Shown: piece by piece, positions 16,724 to 26,304 of the stretch
How positions within the stretch are numbered: the stretch's first letter is position 1
Layout: each line of letters starts with the position of its first letter
Source of the DNA: Hyphomicrobium sp. NDB2Meth4
Lineage (GTDB): Bacteria; Pseudomonadota; Alphaproteobacteria; Rhizobiales; Hyphomicrobiaceae
DNA length: 64,000 nucleotides
Assembly (NCBI RefSeq): GCF_900117445.1
Contig: NZ_FPEJ01000013.1
Coordinates: 248,001-312,000, forward strand
Reading direction: 5' to 3'
The notes under the pieces: generated by a model
The model's input: the letters and a program-made list of their open reading frames with translations, nothing else
What the model was told of the DNA's origin: nothing
Database searches by the model: none
Position numbers and translations under genes: made by a program

Positions 16724-18323
16724 GTTCACCGCCGCCGAGCTCCAACTCATCCTCGCGCACTGGCCGCTGTGGGCCAGAGCCGATCAGTTGCCGCCGGCAG
16801 CGGACAGTTCGGGCGATGATTGGCGCGTCTGGCTCATCCTCGGCGGCCGCGGTGCCGGCAAGACCCGCGCCGGCGCCGAATGGATCATCGCGAAAGCACA
16901 TGGCCGCACGCACGATGACACCGCTCCCGCACGACGCATCGCCCTCGTCGGCGAGACGTTCGCCGATGTCCGCCGCGTCATGATCGAAGGCATCTCAGGC
17001 ATACTCGCCAGCGCCTCGCCGCACGAGCGCCCGCACTTCGAGCCGTCCAAGGGCCAGCTCACGTTCGCCTCGGGCGCCATCGCGCAGATGTTTTCTGCCG
17101 AGGACCCCGACAGCCTGCGCGGGCCGCAGTTCGACGCCGCCTGGTGCGATGCGTTCGTCGGCGCCTGCCTCGAACGCGCGGGCGAAGCCTCGACGCGGTC
17201 TTTAATGGCGCGATCCTATTTGCGCTGGGGCGAGAAGATCGAGCACGCTCGTTACGGCGCGCTGGTCGTTCTATCGCGCGGCAGCGATCCTGGCGCAGGC
17301 CACATTGGCTTCCTCGTCGGCGAGACGCCGCAGCACGTCGTTCTGCTCGGCGGCAATCAGGGTGATGCCGTGAGCGTCGCTGCATATCCGAAGACGCGAT
17401 TGCTCAGCATTCGCTGGCCGCAATCGGCGACCATCACGCCGCCGGTGCAGCAGCCCGATACGGCGCAAGCTACAGCGCAATTCGATGAGGCGCTTCGTCA
17501 TGTCTTGGAGATGGAGGGCGGATTTTCAGATGATCCGCACGATCCCGGCGGACCGACCAACAAGGGCATCACGCTGCGCGTGCTCGCCGCGTGGAAAGGC
17601 GTTGCACCGGACAGCAGCCTGAAAGCTGAGCTGCGGCACATCCCAGACTCAACCGTGCGCGACATCTATTTGCAACGCTACTGGCTCCCCGCGCATTGCG
17701 ATGAGTTCCCTCCACAGCTCGCGTTCTTCCACTTCGATGCGGCGGTGAACCACGGCGTCACCGGAGCGATGCGCCTGTTGCAGCGCGCAGCCGGCACCGA
17801 CGCCGACGGTGAAATCGGCCCCAACACCCGCGCCGCCATCGCCGCTGTTCCCGCGGCGGAGCTTATCCGCCGCTACGCCGACGTTCGCCGCGCCCGCTAC
17901 CGCGCGCTGCCGCACTTCTGGCGCTTCGGGCGCGGGTGGCTCGCGCGCGTCGACAAGACTCTGACGCGCGCGCTCGCGATCGAACCCCAGCCGATACCGC
18001 AAACCAAAATCGCTGAAGGAGCCCCTGACATGACCCAAGCGACGGACGAATCTACGAGCAGCGAACCGCAGGTCACCGCGAAGTGGTGGGGCCAGTCGGT
18101 CACCATCTGGGGCGCTATCATCACCGGTCTCTCCACGGTGCTGCCGACGCTCGGACCGGCCCTCGGTATCGACATCACCGGTGACCTAGTGCGCGAGCTT
18201 GGCAACAACATCGTGCTGACCGTGCAGGCTGTCGGCGGTTTGATCGGAACCTTGATGACGATCTACGGCCGCATGCGCGCGACGACGCCGCTCGCGCAGC
18301 GCAACGTGCAGCTGAAACTCTAA
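16605..18323 (+). CDS. chimeric terminase ATPase - endolysin - holin-like protein
   Basis: An in-frame fusion of four phage-derived parts in one 572-residue frame. Residues (counted from a TTG at 16602) 40-181 are the N-terminal ATPase half of a GTA/phage large terminase (Walker A GGRGAGKTRAGAEW at 81-94; Walker B-like GPQFDAAWCD at 174-183). From W181-C182 the sequence is the second half of a TIGR02594-type NlpC/P60-like lysin (WCDAFVGACLERAG, GAGHIGFLVG, LLGGNQGDAV), up to 273. Residues 295-455 form a GH108 N-acetylmuramidase with a PG-binding tail (LEMEGGFSDDPHDPGGPTN). Residues 495-557 are a two-helix holin-like segment. Probably made by a deletion that removed the terminase nuclease and all structural genes. 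Protein activity is unknown. Confidence 0.75.
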   Translation: MASNPLPPTPPMKWRDFSARLSSALSASRNAGTLSEDLSEFTAAELQLILAHWPLWARADQLPPAADSSGDDWRVWLILGGRGAGKTRAGAEWIIAKAHGRTHDDTAPARRIALVGETFADVRRVMIEGISGILASASPHERPHFEPSKGQLTFASGAIAQMFSAEDPDSLRGPQFDAAWCDAFVGACLERAGEASTRSLMARSYLRWGEKIEHARYGALVVLSRGSDPGAGHIGFLVGETPQHVVLLGGNQGDAVSVAAYPKTRLLSIRWPQSATITPPVQQPDTAQATAQFDEALRHVLEMEGGFSDDPHDPGGPTNKGITLRVLAAWKGVAPDSSLKAELRHIPDSTVRDIYLQRYWLPAHCDEFPPQLAFFHFDAAVNHGVTGAMRLLQRAAGTDADGEIGPNTRAAIAAVPAAELIRRYADVRRARYRALPHFWRFGRGWLARVDKTLTRALAIEPQPIPQTKIAEGAPDMTQATDESTSSEPQVTAKWWGQSVTIWGAIITGLSTVLPTLGPALGIDITGDLVRELGNNIVLTVQAVGGLIGTLMTIYGRMRATTPLAQRNVQLKL

Positions 18324-18417
18324 TTCGGCGACGCTCCGGGTGGCATTCATGGCTGGTTCAGCCGCGAGCGATTAACCATCCGCTTATGGATGCCACTCAT
18401 TTTTTTTCATCAGGCAC

Positions 18418-18714
18418 ATGCTTCGGATCATCGCGTCGTTTTTTCTCCTCGCCTGCATTTCCCCGTTAGCCTCGTCAGCAGACCGGACCTGCATCACCGA
18501 TTGGTCGGTCGCAGCGCCCATCGTGCACAAGGAAAAGCTGACGACAGTCGAAGCGCTCTCGCGCATCGCATCGGACAGGTTGTCGGGCAGCGTCATCGTT
18601 CGCACGGCCTTGTGTGAGGAGCAGGGCGAATTCTCCTACCGTATCATCATGCGGGATGCGCAGGGGCGTCTCTCGACGCATATCGTCGACGCGCGAACGC
18701 CGTTTTCCCGCTAA
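18418..18714 (+). CDS. secreted PepSY-like protein
   Basis: A 98-residue protein with a signal peptide (LRIIASFFLLACISPLASSA, cleavage likely after residue 21). The mature part has a PepSY-like pattern: TTVEALSRIASDRLSGSVIVR followed by EFSYRIIMRDAQGRLSTHIVDA. In alphaproteobacteria small PepSY proteins often accompany PhoPQ- or FeuPQ-like pairs and modulate the sensor. Here the two-component pair starts 550 bp downstream, after a DUF1428 gene. The regulatory role is inferred from context. Confidence 0.7.
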   Translation: MLRIIASFFLLACISPLASSADRTCITDWSVAAPIVHKEKLTTVEALSRIASDRLSGSVIVRTALCEEQGEFSYRIIMRDAQGRLSTHIVDARTPFSR

Positions 18715-18800
18715 GGCCACAGTGGGAGTTCGCGATTGCTTCTTTCCCGTCTAAGCTGCCAACGAACTGATTGCGTGCAGCTGGAGTGAAGGAGGAAGCG

Positions 18801-19163
18801 ATGCCATACGTTGACGGCTTTGTGGTCCCAGTTCCCAGGAAAAAGCTCGACGACTATCGCAAGATGGCGCGTAAGGCGGGGAAGGTCTGGATCGAGCATG
18901 GCGCGCTCGAATTCAAGGAGTGCGTTGCCGAAGACGTGCACGTCGGCAAGCGCACCTCGTTCCCGCGCAGCGTAAAGCTGAAACCGGACGAGGTGGTGAT
19001 CTTCTCCTACATCGTTTTTCGCAATCGCGCCGCCCGCGACAAGGTCAACAAGAAGGTGCTCGAGGATCCGCGCCTGGCGGAGATGATGAGCGGCAAGGAC
19101 GCCCCCTTTGACCTCAAGCGCATGATCTACGGTGGCTTCGAGACCCTCGTAGACCTCAAATAG
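18801..19163 (+). CDS. DUF1428 family protein
   Basis: A 120-residue protein that matches DUF1428 (YbaA-like) by MPYVDGFVVPVPRKKLDDYR at the N-terminus and RMIYGGFETLVDL at the C-terminus, a ferredoxin-like alpha/beta-barrel fold by family knowledge. GGAGG lies 7 nt before the ATG at 18801. Small soluble protein of unknown function. It sits between the PepSY-like gene and the two-component genes, on the same strand, without being an obvious part of that pathway. Confidence 0.85.
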   Translation: MPYVDGFVVPVPRKKLDDYRKMARKAGKVWIEHGALEFKECVAEDVHVGKRTSFPRSVKLKPDEVVIFSYIVFRNRAARDKVNKKVLEDPRLAEMMSGKDAPFDLKRMIYGGFETLVDLK

Positions 19164-19261
19164 GGCTGCCCCGGCCCGGGCTAGCCAAGCCTTCCTGGGC
19201 TAGGATGAATCGAGCCACCCCGCTATAGTCGCGCCAAACTTGGCCTGGGAGCGGGGGAACC

Positions 19262-19933
19262 GTGCGCGTTCTGGTCGTTGAGGACGATAAGGATCTAAAC
19301 CGGCAGCTCGTCACCGCGTTGAACGACGCCGGTTACGCCGTCGACACGGCATTCGACGGCGAGGAGGGTTACTTCCTCGGCGACACCGAGCCCTACGACA
19401 TCGTCATCCTCGACATCGGCCTGCCGAAGATGGACGGCATCTCCATCCTCGAGCAGTGGCGCCGCTCCGACCGCAAGATGCCTGTCATCATCCTCACCGC
19501 GCGCGACCGCTGGAGCGACAAGGTCGCCGGCATGGACGCCGGCGCCGACGACTACGTCGCCAAGCCATTCCACATGGAAGAGCTGCTGGCCCGCGTCCGC
19601 GCGCAGGTGCGCCGCGCCTCCGGCCACGCCAAGAGCGAGATCGAGTGCGGTCCGCTGCGCCTCGACACCAAGACCGCGCGCGTCACCTGCAACGGCCAGC
19701 AGATCAAGCTGACCTCGCACGAATACCGCCTGCTCGCCTACATGATGCACCACAACGGCCGCATCGTTTCGCGCACCGAGCTGGTCGAGCACCTCTACGA
19801 GCAGGACTTCGACCGCGATTCGAACACGATTGAGGTGTTCATCGGCCGCCTGCGCAAGAAAATCCCCGTCGATGTCATTGAGACTGTGCGCGGACTCGGC
19901 TACCGCCTTAGCGAGACGCCGCCTGAAGCCTAG
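19262..19933 (+). CDS. feuP: OmpR-family response regulator, FeuP/PhoP-like
   Basis: A 223-residue response regulator. The receiver domain has the acidic pair EDD near residue 7-9, the phospho-acceptor Asp in VILDIGLPKMDG (about residue 51) and the Lys in VAKPFHMEELLARV. The winged-helix DNA-binding domain (LTSHEYRLLAYMMHH, SNTIEVFIGRLRKKI) follows. GTG start after GGGGGAACC. The next gene is its cognate kinase. The FeuP name rests on resemblance to alphaproteobacterial FeuPQ/PhoPQ pairs and is less certain than the family. Confidence 0.85.
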   Translation: MRVLVVEDDKDLNRQLVTALNDAGYAVDTAFDGEEGYFLGDTEPYDIVILDIGLPKMDGISILEQWRRSDRKMPVIILTARDRWSDKVAGMDAGADDYVAKPFHMEELLARVRAQVRRASGHAKSEIECGPLRLDTKTARVTCNGQQIKLTSHEYRLLAYMMHHNGRIVSRTELVEHLYEQDFDRDSNTIEVFIGRLRKKIPVDVIETVRGLGYRLSETPPEA

Positions 19934-20012
19934 TCGGATTACCGGGGATTGACCCTGACCGGTTTCGGCGGCCCGATTGGGCGGGCCTTCGAATCGGGGC
20001 ACTAGAGAGCGC

Positions 20013-21398
20013 ATGCGATTCAACTCGCTCGCCTTCCGACTGTTCGCCACCGCCGCGGCTTGGACGCTGCTGGTGTTGCCGATTGCCGGCTTCATTATCT
20101 ATGGCCTCTACCGCGACGACGTGCAGGCGAGCTTCGACGGCCAGCTGCTGAAGCTCGTCAACGCCATCACCGTCGATTCGATGGGCTCCTCCGGCGACAC
20201 CCAGCCGCTGCCGCCGAGCAACCTCTACGAGCCGCTGTTCGAGGTGACGCATTCCGGCTGGTATTGGCAGATCACGCCGCTTTCTCCAGCCAATGGCCGC
20301 AAGCTCGTTTCACCCTCGCTCGCCACATGGTCTCTGCCATCGCCCGCCGCCAAGTCGGTAAAGCCGGACGAGACCGGCGCGCGCTGGATGAATGTCAAAG
20401 GCCCGAAGGGCGAGCCGCTGCGCATGGTCGAGGTCATCGACACGCTCGGCCACGAGCCCGGCAAGCCGACTTATTCAATCGTCGTTGCCGGCCCGCAGGA
20501 TTGGCTCGACCACCTCGTCGCCAACTTCCGCTATCGCCTGACCACCGCGCTCGCGCTGGCCGGTCTCGGCCTCGTAGCCGTGACGCTGTTTCAGGTCCGT
20601 TTCGGTCTGCTGCCGCTGCGCCAGATCGGCACCGGCCTGACGCAGATCCGCAATGGTACTGCAACTATTCTCGAGGGCGATCTGCCCGCCGAGATCGAGC
20701 CGCTGCAGTCGGAGCTGAATGCGCTCATCCGCTCCAACCAGGCGATCGTCGACCGCGCGCGCACGCAGGTCGGCAATCTCGCGCATGCGTTGAAGACCCC
20801 GCTCGCCGTCATCGCCAACGAAGCCCGCACCGACAAGACCGGTCTCGGCGACAAGGTGATCGAGCAGGCCGAGATCATGAAGCAGTCGGTGACCCGATAC
20901 CTTGACCGCGCGCGCATGGCAGCCCGCGTGGGTGTCATTGGTCGCGTCACGCCTGTCGGCCCGGTGGTGGAGCCTCTGGTGCGCGCCCTCCAGCGTATCC
21001 ATCAGGAGAAGGGCGTCGTCATTCACGTCGACTGCCCGCCCGACGCCCGCTTCTCCGGCGAGAAGCAGGACTTGGAGGAGATGCTCGGCAACCTGCTCGA
21101 CAACGCCTGCAAGTGGGCCAAGCATGAAGTCGATCTCAAGGTCGAAGTCCCCCCGTCCACCTCGCGCGCCCGCAATCGCCGCATCGCCATCACCGTCTCC
21201 GACGACGGCCCGGGTCTCACCGACGAGCAGCGCGCGCGCATCGGCAAGCGCGGTTTGCGCCTCGATGAGACCAAGCCCGGCTCCGGCCTCGGTCTCTCGA
21301 TCGTGATGGAGCTCGCCCACTCCTACGGCGGCACCTGCGATCTAGCCCGCGCCAAGCAGGGCGGCCTCGCCGTGCATCTCAGCCTCCCGGCGGGGTGA
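20013..21398 (+). CDS. feuQ: sensor histidine kinase, FeuQ/PhoQ-like
   Basis: About 461 residues. The first membrane segment (LFATAAAWTLLVLPIAGFIIYGLY) and the second (near residue 180, LALAGLGLVAVTLFQVRFG) flank a periplasmic domain of about 140 residues. The phospho-acceptor region reads VGNLAHALKTPLAVIANEA, the N-box is NLLDNACKWAKHEV, and the G-boxes are DDGPGLTDEQR and GSGLGLSIV. The HALKTPL form is typical of PhoQ-type kinases. It phosphorylates the upstream response regulator. The signal is unknown; low-osmolarity or magnesium is typical for relatives. Confidence 0.88.
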   Translation: MRFNSLAFRLFATAAAWTLLVLPIAGFIIYGLYRDDVQASFDGQLLKLVNAITVDSMGSSGDTQPLPPSNLYEPLFEVTHSGWYWQITPLSPANGRKLVSPSLATWSLPSPAAKSVKPDETGARWMNVKGPKGEPLRMVEVIDTLGHEPGKPTYSIVVAGPQDWLDHLVANFRYRLTTALALAGLGLVAVTLFQVRFGLLPLRQIGTGLTQIRNGTATILEGDLPAEIEPLQSELNALIRSNQAIVDRARTQVGNLAHALKTPLAVIANEARTDKTGLGDKVIEQAEIMKQSVTRYLDRARMAARVGVIGRVTPVGPVVEPLVRALQRIHQEKGVVIHVDCPPDARFSGEKQDLEEMLGNLLDNACKWAKHEVDLKVEVPPSTSRARNRRIAITVSDDGPGLTDEQRARIGKRGLRLDETKPGSGLGLSIVMELAHSYGGTCDLARAKQGGLAVHLSLPAG

Positions 21399-21531
21399 TT
21401 TTTCCCAAGCTTTCCGCCGCAATGGCGCCCGCTTTCTGTCACGGCCCGTGCACATTCGTTGGCTAGTCGGCTAAGCTGCGGGCAAAAGCACGAAAGGCGA
21501 GGCGAGGCCGACGCCTTTGGGGAGACGACTT

Positions 21532-22002
21532 ATGCGCAGGGCACGTTTCGCGGCGATACTTTGCTTTCCGGCTCTTTTCGCCGGCTGCAGCAGCGATACG
21601 CCTCACCAGGATGCCGGGCTTCTCACCGGCGCCGTCGCCGGCGGCATCATCGGCAATCAGGTCGGCAAGGGCTCCGGTAACGTGCTCGCCACTGTGGCTG
21701 GCGCCATGATCGGCGGCATCGTCGGCAGCGAGATCGGCCGCTCCATGGACGAGCAGGATCGCCGCCTCGCCGAGCAGGCCGAATATGCAGCGCTCGAGGA
21801 GGGCCAGTCCGACCGTCCGCGCCGCTGGCGCAACCCCGACAACGGCCGCTACGGCGATATCACTCCCGGACGGCCCTATAAGCGCGCAGAACTCGACTGC
21901 CGCGACTACACCCACACCGTTTATATCGACGGCCGCCCGCGCACGATGCGTGGCACCGCCTGCCGCAACCGCGACGGCACCTGGTCGAACGTCGTCGGCT
22001 GA
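21532..22002 (+). CDS. glycine-zipper outer-membrane lipoprotein
   Basis: A 156-residue lipoprotein of the Rickettsia 17-kDa surface antigen type. The signal ends in the lipobox LFAGC, so the mature protein begins at the Cys. A glycine-zipper region (TGAVAGGIIGNQVGKGSGN, VAGAMIGGIVGSEIGRSMD) follows, then a soluble C-terminal domain with two cysteines (ELDCRDYTHTVYIDG, GTACRNRDGTW). GGGGAG lies before the ATG at 21532. Role: probably structural in the outer membrane. Confidence 0.85.
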   Translation: MRRARFAAILCFPALFAGCSSDTPHQDAGLLTGAVAGGIIGNQVGKGSGNVLATVAGAMIGGIVGSEIGRSMDEQDRRLAEQAEYAALEEGQSDRPRRWRNPDNGRYGDITPGRPYKRAELDCRDYTHTVYIDGRPRTMRGTACRNRDGTWSNVVG

Positions 22003-22186
22003 GCGCGAAGCCCGCCACGATCAACCAAATCTGATCGTCGCCATAAGGTCGGCCGCTAAGTCGCGCTAGCCCAGCGATTTTCCTCGATTATTTTGCACTG
22101 CGGCAGAAATCTTGCCGCGGCCTTGCGGGCTTGTCAGTTCGCCTCCCGCGCCCTATTCCAGCCCCCAGCGGGGTTCGGATAACGGC

Positions 22187-23347
22187 ATGGCGTTGTTTTT
22201 CCTTTTTGCAGTTCTGGCGGCGGCGGTCGTGTGGGCGGTGACGCGGCCATTGATGGCACCGACGTCCGTGTCCGGCGAACAGCCTGAGGACAACGAGATC
22301 GCCGTTTATCGCGATCAGCTCGCCGAGATCGAGACTGAGCGCGCCGATGGCCTTCTGGGCGGCGCCGAAGCCGAGGGTGCGCGCATCGAGCTTGCCCGCC
22401 GTCTCATCCGCCGCGCCGAGAGCCAGCAGCTGAGCCAGCGCACCCCGGCCTCCGAGAAAAGATTTAGCAAGCTGGCGCTGTACGCCGCGGCCAGCCTGCC
22501 GGTCATCGCGGTCGCGGTCTACCTCGCGATCGGATCGCCGCTCATCCCAAGCCAGCCGTACGCTGCTCGCCTCGACACCCCGCTCGAGCAGGCGACCGCC
22601 TCCGATCTCGTCGCCCGCGTCGAAGCCCATCTGCGCCAGCACCCTGAGGATGGCCGCGGCTGGGATGTGCTCGCCCCCGTCTACATGCGCATGGGCGACT
22701 TCACCCAGGCCGCCGATTCCTTCCAGCGTGCGATCCGTCTCCTCGGCGAGTCGCCCAAGCGCCTCGCCGGGTTCGCCCGCGCCAGCATCATGCTGCAGAA
22801 CGGTGTCGTCACCGAGCCGGCACGCAAGGCTTACGAGAAGCTGCGCACGCTTGAGCCGCAGTCTATCGAACCGCAAGTCTGGCTGGCGATCGCCCGTGAG
22901 CAGGATGGCGACCTGAAGGGGGCCGAGGCCGAGTATCAGCGTCTCCTCCAAGGCGCCGAGGAACCCTGGAAGGGATTGCTCACCGCCCGCCTCGGTGCGG
23001 TAACGGCGCAGCTCTCCGGCAAGGCGCCGCCGCAACCGCAACCGCCTGCCGCCGCTGAAGCGCCGATGTCGGAGCCGTCCCCTGACGCCAAGGCCGCAGT
23101 TGGCGCCATGAGCCCCGACGATCAGCAGAAGTTCATCGGCCAGATGGTCGACGGGCTCGCGGCGCGCCTGAAGCAGAACGGCGACGACCTGGATGGTTGG
23201 AAGCGCCTCGTTCGCTCATATGTAGTACTGGGACGCCGCGACGAAGCGCTGGCTGCATTGACCAGCGCGCGCGGGCAGTTTGCCGGAAACGAAAGTTCTC
23301 TGGCCCAGCTCAACGAACTCGCCCAAAGCCTCGGGCTCGGCTCATGA
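22187..23347 (+). CDS. ccmI: cytochrome c maturation protein CcmI
   Basis: CcmI/CycH, the apocytochrome chaperone of System I cytochrome c maturation. The N-terminal pair of membrane segments ([21 protein letters not shown]; and about residue 96, [21 protein letters not shown]) flanks a cytoplasmic loop. The periplasmic part contains TPR-type repeats ([27 protein letters not shown] and similar). The start at 22187 is where the family begins. First gene of a ccmI-E-F-H cluster. ccmABCD and ccmG are not in the window. Confidence 0.93.
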   Translation: MALFFLFAVLAAAVVWAVTRPLMAPTSVSGEQPEDNEIAVYRDQLAEIETERADGLLGGAEAEGARIELARRLIRRAESQQLSQRTPASEKRFSKLALYAAASLPVIAVAVYLAIGSPLIPSQPYAARLDTPLEQATASDLVARVEAHLRQHPEDGRGWDVLAPVYMRMGDFTQAADSFQRAIRLLGESPKRLAGFARASIMLQNGVVTEPARKAYEKLRTLEPQSIEPQVWLAIAREQDGDLKGAEAEYQRLLQGAEEPWKGLLTARLGAVTAQLSGKAPPQPQPPAAAEAPMSEPSPDAKAAVGAMSPDDQQKFIGQMVDGLAARLKQNGDDLDGWKRLVRSYVVLGRRDEALAALTSARGQFAGNESSLAQLNELAQSLGLGS

Positions 23348-23366
23348 GCACAGTGAAGGAGACGGC

Positions 23367-23831
23367 ATGACGCGGAAGCAGCGGCGCGGCGTTCTGATCG
23401 GTGTCGGCGTTGGCGTGCTCATGCTGGCGGTCGGGCTCGTCCTGTTCGCGCTTCGTGACTCGATCGTCTTCTTCCATACGCCGAGCGATCTTGCCGAAAA
23501 GCCCATCGCCGTCGGACAGCGCTTCCGCCTCGGCGGCCTCGTCGCTGACGGATCTGTGAAACGCGGGCAGGGCACCAAGGTCGACTTCGTCGTCACCGAC
23601 ACATTGAAAACCGTTCCGGTGGAATACGAAGGCGTGCTGCCCGACCTCTTCAAGGAAGGGCAGGGCGTCGTCGCCGAAGGCAAGTTCAACGACGGCGGCG
23701 TCTTCATTGCCGACAGTGTGCTCGCCAAGCACGATGAGAACTACATGCCTCCCGAGGTCGCCAAGGCCCTCGAAGCCAAAGGCGTGAAGCTCGGCAAGGG
23801 CGCCGTCCATCCTGGGGAGGCAACGCAGTGA
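23367..23831 (+). CDS. ccmE: heme chaperone CcmE
   Basis: CcmE/CycJ, the periplasmic heme chaperone that carries heme covalently on a histidine and delivers it to CcmF. It has an N-terminal anchor ([22 protein letters not shown]) and an OB-fold domain ([36 protein letters not shown]). The heme-binding motif is [14 protein letters not shown], with His in HDENY. It starts 19 bp after ccmI and overlaps ccmF (ATGA type). Confidence 0.96.
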   Translation: MTRKQRRGVLIGVGVGVLMLAVGLVLFALRDSIVFFHTPSDLAEKPIAVGQRFRLGGLVADGSVKRGQGTKVDFVVTDTLKTVPVEYEGVLPDLFKEGQGVVAEGKFNDGGVFIADSVLAKHDENYMPPEVAKALEAKGVKLGKGAVHPGEATQ

Positions 23832-25807
23832 TCATCGAGCTCGGTCATTTCGCGCTGGTGCTGGCGCTGCTGGTCGCCATCTTCCAGATGGTCGTCCCGG
23901 CCTACGGCGCCCACGTGCGCGATCCCCGCATGATGGCCGTCGCCGAGCCGGCAGCCATGTGCCAGTTCGGCCTGCTGCTCGTGTCGTTTCTGGCGCTGAT
24001 GCAAGCCTACGTGACGTCCGACTTCTCCGTCGCCAACGTCGCCGCCAATTCGCATTCGACCAAGCCGCTGCTCTATCGCATTTCCGGCGTGTGGGGGAAC
24101 CACGAAGGGTCGATGGTGCTGTGGGTGCTGATCCTCGCGCTGTTCGGCGCCGCCGTCGCCGCCTTCGGCCGCAACCTTCCGGCGACCCTGAAGGCGAACG
24201 TGCTCGCCGTGCAGTCGTCGATCGCCGTCGCCTTCATCCTCTTCATCCTGCTGACGTCGAACCCGTTCCTGCGCATCGATCCCGCGCCCGCCGACGGCAA
24301 CGGCTTGAACCCGATCCTGCAGGACCCCGCGCTCGCCTTCCATCCGCCGTTCCTCTACGCCGGCTACGTCGGTTTCTCGATCGCCTACTCGTTCGCCGTC
24401 GCAGCGCTCCTTGACGGACGCATCGATGCCGCCTGGGCGCGCTGGGTGCGCCCGTGGACGTTGGCCGCTTGGATGTGCCTGACGATTGGCATCGCCATGG
24501 GCTCCTGGTGGGCCTACTACGAACTCGGCTGGGGCGGCTGGTGGTTCTGGGACCCGGTCGAGAATGCTTCCTTCATGCCCTGGCTCGCCGGCACGGCGCT
24601 GCTGCATTCCGCGCTCGTCATGGAAAAGCGCGATGCGCTGAAAGTCTGGACGGTGCTGCTCGCGATCCTCACCTTCTCGCTGTCGTTGATGGGCACCTTC
24701 CTCGTGCGCTCGGGCATTCTGACTTCGGTGCACGCATTCGCCGTCGACCCCAAGCGCGGCGTCTTCGTGCTCGCCATTATGACGCTGTTCACCGGCGGCG
24801 CGCTCGCCTTGTTTGCGCTGCGCGCACGCGATCTGCGCCAGGGTGGCATCTTCGCGCCCATCAGCCGCGAAGGCAGTCTCGTCCTCAACAACATCCTGTT
24901 GACGGTCGCCTGCGCCACCGTGTTCGTCGGCACGCTCTACCCGCTGGTGCTGGAATCTCTGACCGGCGATAAGATCTCCGTCGGCCCGCCCTACTTCGAC
25001 TGGACCTTCGGCCCGCTCATGGTGCCGCTGCTGATCGTGCTGCCGTTCGGCCCGTTCCTCGCTTGGAAGCGAGGCGATGCCTACGCCGCTGCGCAAAGGC
25101 TGGCATTTGCCGCGGTGCTCGCGCTGGTGCTGATGGCAATGGGCTGGGCGTTCATCCATCGCGGACCAGCGCTTGCGCCATTTGGATTGGCGCTGGGCGT
25201 ATTCGTCATGGCCGGCTCGATCTCCGATCTCGCATGGCGCGCGCGCTTTGGCAGTGTGCCGTTTGCCGAAGCATGGCGCCGCCTCGTCGGCCTGCCGCGC
25301 TCCGCCATCGGAACGGCGCTCGCACACTTCGGCGTCGGCATGCTCGTCATCGGCGTCGTCGCCACCAGTGCCTATCGCGAGGAGCGTATCCTCGTCATGA
25401 AGCCGGGCGAGGAGGTCAGGGTCGCCGGCTACAACCTGACGTTCCGGGGCGTGGCGCCAGCAAGCGGCCCCAACTATCGCGAGGAAGTAGGCGTATTCGA
25501 CGTCACCCGCGGCGGCGCGCCGGTTGCGCGCCTGGAGCCCTCGCGCCGTACCTATGACATGCCCCCCATGCCCACCACCGAATCCGGCATCCATCCGGGC
25601 TGGCGCGGCGATCTCTATGTCGTTCTCGGCGATGCGCAGACCGCGGGCGGTTACGCGGTCCGCATCTACTTCAATCCGTTCGTGCGCTTCATCTGGCTCG
25701 GCGCGCTCGTGATGTTCATCGCCGGCGGCATCTCCCTATCGGATCGTCGCTTGCGTGTCGGCGCTCCCGGGCGCGCGCGGCGCATCGCAGTGGCGCCTGC
25801 CGAATGA
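23828..25807 (+). CDS. ccmF: heme lyase CcmF
   Basis: CcmF/CycK, the large membrane subunit of the heme lyase that attaches heme to apocytochrome c. 659 residues with about 14-15 membrane segments. The tryptophan-rich heme-handling motif reads [18 protein letters not shown], near residues 236-255, and conserved His residues ([13 protein letters not shown]) are visible. The periplasmic C-terminal part is about 500-620. It overlaps ccmE and ccmH by 4 bp each, so the cluster is one operon. Confidence 0.97.
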   Translation: MIIELGHFALVLALLVAIFQMVVPAYGAHVRDPRMMAVAEPAAMCQFGLLLVSFLALMQAYVTSDFSVANVAANSHSTKPLLYRISGVWGNHEGSMVLWVLILALFGAAVAAFGRNLPATLKANVLAVQSSIAVAFILFILLTSNPFLRIDPAPADGNGLNPILQDPALAFHPPFLYAGYVGFSIAYSFAVAALLDGRIDAAWARWVRPWTLAAWMCLTIGIAMGSWWAYYELGWGGWWFWDPVENASFMPWLAGTALLHSALVMEKRDALKVWTVLLAILTFSLSLMGTFLVRSGILTSVHAFAVDPKRGVFVLAIMTLFTGGALALFALRARDLRQGGIFAPISREGSLVLNNILLTVACATVFVGTLYPLVLESLTGDKISVGPPYFDWTFGPLMVPLLIVLPFGPFLAWKRGDAYAAAQRLAFAAVLALVLMAMGWAFIHRGPALAPFGLALGVFVMAGSISDLAWRARFGSVPFAEAWRRLVGLPRSAIGTALAHFGVGMLVIGVVATSAYREERILVMKPGEEVRVAGYNLTFRGVAPASGPNYREEVGVFDVTRGGAPVARLEPSRRTYDMPPMPTTESGIHPGWRGDLYVVLGDAQTAGGYAVRIYFNPFVRFIWLGALVMFIAGGISLSDRRLRVGAPGRARRIAVAPAE

Positions 25808-26301
25808 GACGGAGAGCTTCCATCACCGCCTTCGTGATGCTCGCAGTGATGAGCGCAACCAGCGCTCTCGCCGTCGAGCCGGATGAGATCCTGCCCGATC
25901 CGGCGATGGAGGCTCGCGCCCGCGAGATATCCGCCGGGCTGCGCTGCCTCGTCTGCCAGAACCAGTCGATCGACGACAGCAACGCGCCCCTGGCACGCGA
26001 TCTGCGACTGCTCGTGCGCGAGCGCCTGCAGGCGGGCGACACCAATGCCCAGGTCGTCCAGTTCGTCGAGGATCGCTACGGCGAATTCGTGCTGCTCAGC
26101 CCGCCGCTCTCCTGGCGCACCGTGCTGCTGTGGGCCGCGCCGCTGTTCGCCCTGATCCTTGCAGTTTGGATCAGCGTACGCGCATGGAGCCGCCGACAGT
26201 CTCAAGCTGTCGCTACCGCGCCGGCAGCGCCTCTCTCCCCAGAGGAAGAAAAGAAGCTGCGCGAGATCCTCTCGGCGGGTGACGAAAAGCCGTCGGCCTG
26301 A
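25804..26301 (+). CDS. ccmH: CcmH thiol-disulfide subunit
   Basis: CcmH/CycL, which reduces apocytochrome CxxCH thiols before heme attachment. It has a signal peptide (RASITAFVMLAVMSATSALA), the redox motif LRCLVCQNQSIDDSNA with the LRCxxCQNQ signature, and a C-terminal membrane anchor (VLLWAAPLFALILAVWISV). 165 residues, the usual length. Last gene of the ccm cluster; its end is 3 bp from the end of the convergent protease gene. Confidence 0.96.
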   Translation: MRRRASITAFVMLAVMSATSALAVEPDEILPDPAMEARAREISAGLRCLVCQNQSIDDSNAPLARDLRLLVRERLQAGDTNAQVVQFVEDRYGEFVLLSPPLSWRTVLLWAAPLFALILAVWISVRAWSRRQSQAVATAPAAPLSPEEEKKLREILSAGDEKPSA

Positions 26302-26304
26302 AGC

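Noticed and set aside
23741-25594. 617-codon minus-strand frame
   Set aside because: It is the antisense shadow of ccmE-ccmF; His/Arg/Asp-rich composition with no domain.
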